NCBI GenBank assembly: GCA_902773215.1
Contig: CACYDQ010000460.1
Location: 1-6,000, forward strand
Source of the DNA: an uncultured Spirochaetaceae bacterium
GTDB taxonomy: Bacteria > Spirochaetota > Spirochaetia > Treponematales > Treponemataceae
Length of the DNA: 6,000 nt
Direction of reading: 5' to 3'
A program made the position numbers and the translations under genes. Positions 1 through 4,491 of the stretch are shown in pieces. Position 1 is the first letter of the stretch, and the number at the start of each line of letters is the position of its first letter. The notes under the pieces were generated by a model. That model was given only the letters and a program-made list of their open reading frames with translations, made no database searches and had not been told where the DNA came from.

Positions 1-1486
1 GACGGCGGAGGAAGCCTTCACCGCCGTCATGGCGCAGGGCCTCACGAGCTACAAGCAGCTTCCGATCAACTGCTACCAGATAAACACAAAGTACCGCGAC
101 GAAATCCGCCCCCGCTACGGGGTCATGCGGGGTCGCGAGTTCAACATGATGGACGGCTACACCTTCAACGCCGACGATGAGTCGCTCGACCGGTCCTACC
201 GCGCCTATGCCGACGCCTATCTTGCGATTTTCAGGCGCCTAGGCCTCAAGGTCATCATCGTCAAGGCGGACACCGGCAGCATGGGCGGCAGCGGCAGCGA
301 GGAGTTCATGGTGGAAAGCCCCATCGGCGACGATACGCTCATCCTCTGCCACGGCTGCGACTATGCCGCCAACGTGGAGAAGGCCGCCTGCAAGCCCGAC
401 CAGGCGGTCGGCAATGACGGGAAGCCCCAGGTCAGGACCGACCTCCCCGTTGAGGAAGTGGCGACCCCCAACGTCTTCTCCATCGAGGACATGGAAAAGT
501 TCTTCCAGTCTACGCCCAAGACCTTCATCAAGTCGCTCGTCTACCGGGTCATCAACTCCACGCTCGACATGGGCAGCGCTCCCGGCGGCAAGGAGCTCAA
601 GGCCGTCAAGGACGGGAACCTCACCTTCTACCCGGTGTCCTACGTCTGCGTCGCGATCCGCGCCGACCTTGAGGTGAACGAGGCAAAGCTTGCGGGCGCG
701 CTCAAGGCGAGCGAGGTCTGCCTTGCCGACGACGAGGAAATCCTGAAGTGGGCGGGAGCCGGACACGGCTTTGTCGGTCCCCTCACCGTCAAGTGCCCTG
801 TCCTGCAGGACCTGTCCGTGAACGACATGCACGATGCAATCACCGGCGCAGGCAAGCAGGGCTACCACATCAGGCACGTGGAACCGGAACGGGACTACAC
901 GCCCTGGATGAAGGCGGACGTGCGCACCGCGAAAGAGGGCGATACCTGCCCCGTCTGCGGCGGAAAGTTCTACACGACCAAGGGCAACGAGCTGGGCCAC
1001 ATCTTCAAGCTCGGCAAGAAGTACACCGAAAGCATGGGCGTCAGCTACCTGGACCGGAACGGCAAGGCCGCCGTCCCGACGATGGGCTGCTACGGCATCG
1101 GGGTTGACCGCGTGCTTGCTTCCATAATCGAGACCCACCACGACGACAAGGGAATCATCTGGCCGGTCAGCGTCGCCCCGATGACCGTCTGCATCGTGCC
1201 AATCAAGTACAAGGATGCAATGAAGGATGCTGCGGATAAGCTCTACAATGAGCTGATGGCCGCCGGTGTTGAAGTCCTTCTGGACGACCGCGACGAGCGG
1301 CCCGGCGTCAAGTTCAACGATGCTGACCTCATCGGCTTTCCCGTCCGCGTCACCGTCGGCGACAAGAACCTGCCCAAGGTGGAGGTCAAGCTCCGCCGCC
1401 AGGACGAGGCCGAGCTGGTCCCGCTGGAGTCTGCCGCCGCCCGCATTCAGGAGCTGATCAAGGCGGAGTTCGCGACGCTCGGCTGA
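1..1486 (+). CDS. proS: Prolyl-tRNA synthetase, bacterial type with editing insertion (5' end missing)
   Basis: Class II aminoacyl-tRNA synthetase that charges tRNA-Pro with proline in the cytoplasm. The frame is open from base 2, and the residues before the ATG at 29 (TAEEAFTAV) align with the conserved THEE segment of ProRS, so that ATG is internal and the true start lies upstream, probably a little over 100 codons away. Visible blocks are motif 2 (RDEIRPRYGVMRGREF, about nt 95-142), DYAAN (nt 359-373), the editing insertion domain (about nt 470-890), an E/GHIFKLG-type segment (about nt 991-1015), motif 3 (TMGCYGIGVDR, about nt 1079-1111) and the C-terminal anticodon-binding domain with DDRDERPGVKF (about nt 1283-1316). 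The insertion domain keeps a lysine in FIKSLVYRV and a histidine in GYHI, matching the editing residues known from E. coli ProRS. A CPVC pair (codons at 947 and 956) is common in Gram-positive-like ProRS sequences. An extra stretch of about 20 residues after VINSTLDM (about nt 555-620) is unusual. The identification is very secure. Confidence 0.97.
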   Translation, partial: TAEEAFTAVMAQGLTSYKQLPINCYQINTKYRDEIRPRYGVMRGREFNMMDGYTFNADDESLDRSYRAYADAYLAIFRRLGLKVIIVKADTGSMGGSGSEEFMVESPIGDDTLILCHGCDYAANVEKAACKPDQAVGNDGKPQVRTDLPVEEVATPNVFSIEDMEKFFQSTPKTFIKSLVYRVINSTLDMGSAPGGKELKAVKDGNLTFYPVSYVCVAIRADLEVNEAKLAGALKASEVCLADDEEILKWAGAGHGFVGPLTVKCPVLQDLSVNDMHDAITGAGKQGYHIRHVEPERDYTPWMKADVRTAKEGDTCPVCGGKFYTTKGNELGHIFKLGKKYTESMGVSYLDRNGKAAVPTMGCYGIGVDRVLASIIETHHDDKGIIWPVSVAPMTVCIVPIKYKDAMKDAADKLYNELMAAGVEVLLDDRDERPGVKFNDADLIGFPVRVTVGDKNLPKVEVKLRRQDEAELVPLESAAARIQELIKAEFATLG

Positions 1487-1544
1487 GTTTAAGGCATCGG
1501 GCTGAATTTAAAAAAAATTCTCCCTGAAGTTTCGATTTTTATAA

Positions 1545-1586
1545 GTCCTCCACAGATACATATAACAGACAAATCCTGTGGAGGAC
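1545..1586 (+). promoter_or_regulatory. Hairpin masking the ribosome-binding site of the lipoprotein gene
   Basis: GTCCTCCACAG (1545-1555) and CTGTGGAGGAC (1576-1586) are perfect reverse complements, giving an 11-bp stem with a 20-nt AU-rich loop. The 3' arm contains the full Shine-Dalgarno GGAGGA (1580-1585) of the gene starting at 1590, so in a transcript carrying both arms the site would be buried. There is no run of T after either arm, which argues against an intrinsic terminator. Two -10-like hexamers lie here: TATAAG (1540-1545) and TATAAC (1561-1566). Initiation from either would remove part or all of the 5' arm, so the hairpin would form fully only in transcripts that start upstream, for example proS read-through. 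The repeat is seen directly; its regulatory role is inferred. Confidence 0.6.
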
Positions 1587-1589
1587 ATT

Positions 1590-2654
1590 ATGAAAAAAGC
1601 ATTGCTTTTCTTCCGTGCGCTCGGAGCCGGCTTCGTTCTGGCCGCCGAGCTGTTTTTCCTTTCCGTCGGCCACGTCTCCTGCAGCATGGGGGACGGGGAC
1701 GATACCGGCGGTTCTGAAATCAAAATCCAAAGCGCGTCTCCGCCCGTCCTGGAGTCCTTTGTCGTGGATTCTGCGGACAGGATGTCCCTTTCGTTTGACA
1801 AGGAAGTCTCCGTCACGGACGCGGTGCTCTCCTCGTCCGGCGGTGGCGGGGAGGTCCCGGTCTCCGTCGGGGACGGCGGGGACGGTACGTCGGTCAGCCT
1901 TGTGTTCAACGGCGAAACCGAGATAGGCCAGCCCTACGAGCTGAATGCGACGGCGAGCGACGAAGACGGCAACAGCCTGAGATTCTGCCTCAGCTTCGAC
2001 GGTTTCAACGACAGGCCGCCCGACCTGCTTTTGTGCGAGGTGCGGAACGCTTACTCGTCCAAGAAGGATAAGTATGAATTCATCCGCCTCTATTGCGTGA
2101 AGGGCGGGAACCTGAGCGGGCTGGAGGTGCTGAGTGCGGGCGACGGGGAGGCGAAGGGCTTTGCCTTTCCCCCGGTCGATGTCTCGGCGGGCGATTATGT
2201 GACCGTCCACCTGCGTAAGATGAAGAAGGATGACGGCAGCTGGACGCAGGACGGGATGACCGACGAGGATTCGGGCGACATACGGGCTTCCACGGCGACG
2301 GACTCTTCAGATGACGCATGGGACTTCTGGCAGGACAACCAGAAAAGCCGGCTTTCGCCCTCGGATATCGTGGTGCTCAGGCGGCGGGCTGACGGCGAGG
2401 TTCTGGACGCGCTTCTCTTCCGTGACCCAAAGAAGGAGGCGGATGACTGGGACGGAAAGTATTCATCCCTCTGCCGCGCCGTCGCGGACAGCGGCCGCTG
2501 GCTGGACGGGGCGGGGCAGCCCTCTGCGGACTACGCCAGCGCGTTTGTCGCGGAAGGCATCACGAGTTCCGCGGTCACCAGGTCTATGAGGAGGCGGGAC
2601 TTGGACTTGCGGCCCGCTTCCGCCTCCGACTGGGAGGTGGTTCAGGCAAAGTAA
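1590..2654 (+). CDS. Putative exported lipoprotein with Ig-like and lamin-tail-like domains
   Basis: A protein of 354 residues, not recognised as a named gene. The start is ATG 1590, preceded by GGAGGA at 1580-1585; the in-frame GTG at 1578 overlaps that Shine-Dalgarno and is unlikely. The N-terminus (MKK, then a hydrophobic stretch at about 4-30) looks like a signal peptide ending at Cys31 in GHVSC. Small residues precede the cysteine, but no Leu/Val sits at -3, so lipidation fits only the looser spirochaetal lipobox and is not certain. An acidic, Gly/Asp-rich linker follows. Residues about 52-136 (PVLESFVV... LSFDKEV... YELNATASDEDGN) look like a bacterial Ig-like domain. Residues about 144-280 (LLLCEVRNAYSS, EFIRLYCV, LSGLEVL, AFPPVDVSAGDYVTV) match the strand pattern of lamin-tail domains, and the C-terminal SDWEVV also resembles the end of such proteins. 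A role at the cell surface or in the periplasm is inferred; ligand and function are unknown. It stands alone between proS and a stem-loop. Confidence 0.8.
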   Translation: MKKALLFFRALGAGFVLAAELFFLSVGHVSCSMGDGDDTGGSEIKIQSASPPVLESFVVDSADRMSLSFDKEVSVTDAVLSSSGGGGEVPVSVGDGGDGTSVSLVFNGETEIGQPYELNATASDEDGNSLRFCLSFDGFNDRPPDLLLCEVRNAYSSKKDKYEFIRLYCVKGGNLSGLEVLSAGDGEAKGFAFPPVDVSAGDYVTVHLRKMKKDDGSWTQDGMTDEDSGDIRASTATDSSDDAWDFWQDNQKSRLSPSDIVVLRRRADGEVLDALLFRDPKKEADDWDGKYSSLCRAVADSGRWLDGAGQPSADYASAFVAEGITSSAVTRSMRRRDLDLRPASASDWEVVQAK

Positions 2655-2668
2655 CTGCGGCGGATGAG

Positions 2669-2715
2669 GCAGTTTCAGAAGTCCCCGGCAGCTTTGCTGC
2701 CCGGGCAGGAACTGC
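2669..2715 (+). terminator. Stem-loop after the lipoprotein gene, probable terminator
   Basis: A two-part stem begins 14 nt after the stop codon. The outer stem is GCAGTT (2669-2674) with AACTGC (2710-2715). The inner stem is CCCCGGCAGC (2683-2692) with GCTGCCCGGG (2696-2705) around a TTT loop, 9 of 10 pairs with one C-C mismatch. The inner stem is GC-rich and very stable, but what follows (ACTCTTTCTGCTT) is only mildly T-rich, so it may be a weak terminator or an mRNA 3'-end stabiliser. It separates the lipoprotein gene from the next promoter. Confidence 0.55.
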
Positions 2716-2730
2716 ACTCTTTCTGCTTAA

Positions 2731-2790
2731 ACCTATTGATTTGCTAGGCAATGTATGGTATAGTGTATTTATCCTAGCTAGTCAATAGGT
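2731..2790 (+). promoter_or_regulatory. Double palindromic operator flanking the promoter
   Basis: Site 1 (2732-2748) and site 2 (2773-2789) both read CCTA-N9-TAGG. Site 2 is the reverse complement of site 1 at 15 of 17 positions, and the match extends one base outward on each side, giving 18-base arms (2731-2748 and 2773-2790) that match at 16 of 18. The centres are 41 bp apart, close to four helical turns, so two dimers would sit on the same face of the DNA. Site 1 covers the -35 hexamer and site 2 covers the predicted start and early leader. A further half-site, TAGG (2798-2801), follows. The best candidate binder is the Rrf2 repressor encoded in the same operon, because Rrf2 dimers bind palindromes of about this size. 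The geometry is seen directly; the binder is inferred. Confidence 0.68.
2736..2764 (+). promoter_or_regulatory. Extended -10 promoter of the C-S lyase / Rrf2 operon
   Basis: The -35 element is TTGATT (2736-2741) and the -10 element is TATAGT (2759-2764), with a 17-bp spacer. A TG dinucleotide at 2756-2757 gives the extended form TGGTATAGT. The local sequence is much more AT-rich than the surrounding genes. Transcription should start at about 2770-2772, giving a leader of about 64 nt before ATG 2835. Both core elements lie within or between the paired palindromic sites, so a bound repressor would directly block the polymerase. Confidence 0.72.
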
Positions 2791-2834
2791 ATTATGATAG
2801 GATACCGTTGCAAGCACAGACAAGAGAGCATGGT

Positions 2835-4022
2835 ATGGCATACGATTTTGACCGGGTAACGGACAGGAAGAACACCTTCGCCGCGAAGTACGACCTTGCG
2901 GCCAAACGGAACAAGCCTCTGGACGCGATAAGTCTCTGGGTCGCCGACATGGACTTTCCCACCGCCCCTTGCATCCAGAAGGCCCTCTCGGACCGGGCCG
3001 GTCACGGCATCTTCGGCTACAGCCGCCCGGATGTCCGCTACTACGAGGCGGTCAGGGGCTGGTTCAAGAAGCGGCATTCGTTCGACATCAAGGACGAGGA
3101 AATCATAAACACGCCGGGGGTTGTGTTTGCCATTGCCGCTTCGATACGGGCGTTCAGCACAGAGGGGGATGCCGTTCTCATCCAGCGTCCGGTCTACTAC
3201 CCCTTCTTCAATACAATCGAGCTGCTCGGTCGCCGGGTCGTCAGCAACTCGCTCGTGTTCAGGAACGGACGTTACGAGATTGACTTCGAGGACTTCGAGC
3301 AGAAAATCGTTGCGGAGAAGCCCAAGCTCTTTATCCTCTGCTCGCCGCACAATCCGGGGGGAAGGGTATGGACGCGGGAGGAACTTTCGCGGATGAGCGG
3401 GCTCTGCCTGAAGCACGGAGTTCTTGTCGTGTCGGACGAGATTCATTCGGATATCACCTTCGGTGAGAACCGCCACACCGTATACGCGAATCTTTCTGAG
3501 GAGGCCGCCGGGTCTTCCATAATATGCACCTCGCCGAGCAAGACATTCAACCTTGCGGGATTGCAGTTTTCCAACATCATCGTGCGGAACGAGGAAATCC
3601 GCAGGAAGCTCCAGCTGGAAGTGGACCGGACGGGCTACGATGAGCCGAGCCTGATGGGGCTGGCCGCCGCGACCGCCGCATACTCGGAGGGGGAAGAATG
3701 GTTTGACAGCGTGCGGGAGTATATCTGGCAGAACGTCCTGTTTACGGAGCGCTTCGTGCAGGAGCACTGCCCCAGGATACGGGTGTGCAGGCCCGAGGGG
3801 AGTTACCTCGTGTGGCTGGACTTCCATGACTTTACGGAGCTGTCGGATACCGAGATATCCAGGCGGGTGCTCAACAAGGCGAAAGTCTGGCTGGATTACG
3901 GCAGGATGTTCGGGCCGGAAGGAGAGAAGTTCCAGCGGATAAACGTCGCGACCCCGCGCTCCATCCTGACGGAAGCCCTGGGGCGTATCTGCGATGAGTT
4001 TAAGGGAGACAAAAATGTATAA
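2835..4022 (+). CDS. patB: MalY/PatB-family PLP-dependent C-S lyase (cystalysin / cystathionine beta-lyase type)
   Basis: A cytoplasmic fold-type I PLP enzyme of 395 residues. Family members split C-S bonds by beta-elimination: cystathionine gives homocysteine, pyruvate and ammonia, or cysteine gives H2S, pyruvate and ammonia. Length and sequence follow T. denticola cystalysin (about 399 aa) throughout. Visible features are VADMDFP (36-42), the RPVYYPFF active-site tyrosines (118-125), SPHNPGGRVW (170-179, Asn173 contacting PLP), SDEIHSD (200-206, Asp201 for the pyridine nitrogen), SPSKTFNLAG (233-242, Lys236 forming the Schiff base) and Arg368 in FQRINVATP, which should bind the substrate carboxylate. 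All catalytic residues expected of the family are present. ATG 2835 is chosen because MAYDF aligns with the family N-terminus and AGAGAG (2823-2828) lies 6 nt upstream; TTG 2808 would add nine unsupported residues. The gene overlaps the Rrf2 gene by 8 bp. Substrate preference (cysteine or cystathionine) cannot be read from the sequence. Confidence 0.92.
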   Translation: MAYDFDRVTDRKNTFAAKYDLAAKRNKPLDAISLWVADMDFPTAPCIQKALSDRAGHGIFGYSRPDVRYYEAVRGWFKKRHSFDIKDEEIINTPGVVFAIAASIRAFSTEGDAVLIQRPVYYPFFNTIELLGRRVVSNSLVFRNGRYEIDFEDFEQKIVAEKPKLFILCSPHNPGGRVWTREELSRMSGLCLKHGVLVVSDEIHSDITFGENRHTVYANLSEEAAGSSIICTSPSKTFNLAGLQFSNIIVRNEEIRRKLQLEVDRTGYDEPSLMGLAAATAAYSEGEEWFDSVREYIWQNVLFTERFVQEHCPRIRVCRPEGSYLVWLDFHDFTELSDTEISRRVLNKAKVWLDYGRMFGPEGEKFQRINVATPRSILTEALGRICDEFKGDKNV

Positions 4023-4440
4023 GATTTCGGCACGGGGGCAGTACGCCCTCCTGGTCATGGAAGATTTGGCGGACAGCTCCGCGGAAAAGTTCGTCCCGCT
4101 CAAGCTCCTGTCCCACAGGCGGAACCTTTCGGTCAAGTACCTGGAGCAGATTCTGATTCAGCTGGGAAAGGCAGGTCTGGTCATAGGCTCCCGGGGCAAC
4201 AACGGCGGCTACAAGCTGTCCAAGCCCGCCGAGAGCTACACGGTGGGCGAGATTCTCCGCAGCATAGAGGGGAACCTGTCGCCCCAGACCCCGCTCGAGA
4301 ACAACACCGTCATTTCCGAGGGGAGCAGGACCTTCTGGCAGGGCTTCGAGACTACCGTCAACTCTTACGTGGACTCCGTCTCCCTGCGGGAACTTGCCAA
4401 CAAGAACACGGAGTACGTCGGCTTCGACTACTGCATCTAG
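4015..4440 (+). CDS. Rrf2-family transcriptional repressor, CymR-like
   Basis: A DNA-binding regulator of 141 residues. The N-terminus MYKISARGQYALLVMEDLA is typical of Rrf2 proteins. The winged helix-turn-helix spans about 1-70, with the recognition helix in LSVKYLEQILIQLGKAGLV (38-56) and the wing in SRGNNGGYKLS (59-69). A dimerisation helix follows from about 100. The cysteine triad that holds the Fe-S cluster in IscR and NsrR is absent; the only cysteine is Cys140, next to last. The segment ILRSIEGNLSP and the aromatic C-terminus ending in Ile resemble Bacillus subtilis CymR, the cysteine-metabolism repressor that senses through CysK. ATG 4015 is the start: AGGGAG (4003-4008) lies 6 nt upstream and the residue pattern begins at MYKIS; ATG 3994 adds seven extra residues. 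The start lies inside the end of the lyase gene, so the two are probably translationally coupled. It likely represses its own operon through the double site at 2731-2790. Family assignment is secure; the CymR-like role is inferred. Confidence 0.9.
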   Translation: MYKISARGQYALLVMEDLADSSAEKFVPLKLLSHRRNLSVKYLEQILIQLGKAGLVIGSRGNNGGYKLSKPAESYTVGEILRSIEGNLSPQTPLENNTVISEGSRTFWQGFETTVNSYVDSVSLRELANKNTEYVGFDYCI

Positions 4441-4455
4441 GAACTGCCCCAAGGT

Positions 4456-4484
4456 TTGACAATCGTTCCGGTTTGGAATAGACT
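4456..4484 (+). promoter_or_regulatory. Sigma-70-type promoter of the EF-hand protein gene
   Basis: A perfect -35 TTGACA (4456-4461) and a -10 TAGACT (4479-4484, 4 of 6 consensus) are separated by exactly 17 bp. The predicted start, 6-7 nt past the -10, is at about 4490-4492, on or beside ATG 4492. That would leave essentially no 5' leader. No terminator is visible between the Rrf2 stop (4440) and this promoter, so the gene may also receive read-through from the upstream operon. Confidence 0.6.
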
Positions 4485-4491
4485 TGGCGGT

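Noticed and set aside
239..1141. Open frame of 300 codons on the - strand inside proS
   Set aside because: It is a codon-bias shadow of a certain ProRS gene, with no start signal or domain.
1511..1540. Possible intrinsic terminator after proS (AAATTC...GAAGTTT followed by TTTTT)
   Set aside because: The stem is only about six AT-rich pairs with a bulge, too weak to call as a terminator.
1518..1545. Promoter for the lipoprotein gene using TATAAG or TATAAC as the -10
   Set aside because: The -10-like hexamers are good, but neither has a convincing -35 at 16-18 bp, so no specific promoter is annotated.
2788..2806. GGTAT/ATACC 5-bp stem in the lyase leader
   Set aside because: Too short to support a riboswitch or attenuator, and better explained as part of the repeated half-site sequence.
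2778..4136. Long open frame of 452 codons on the - strand opposite the C-S lyase
   Set aside because: The + strand protein matches a known family with all its catalytic residues. The reverse frame has no recognisable domain and is typical of antisense open frames in GC-rich genes.
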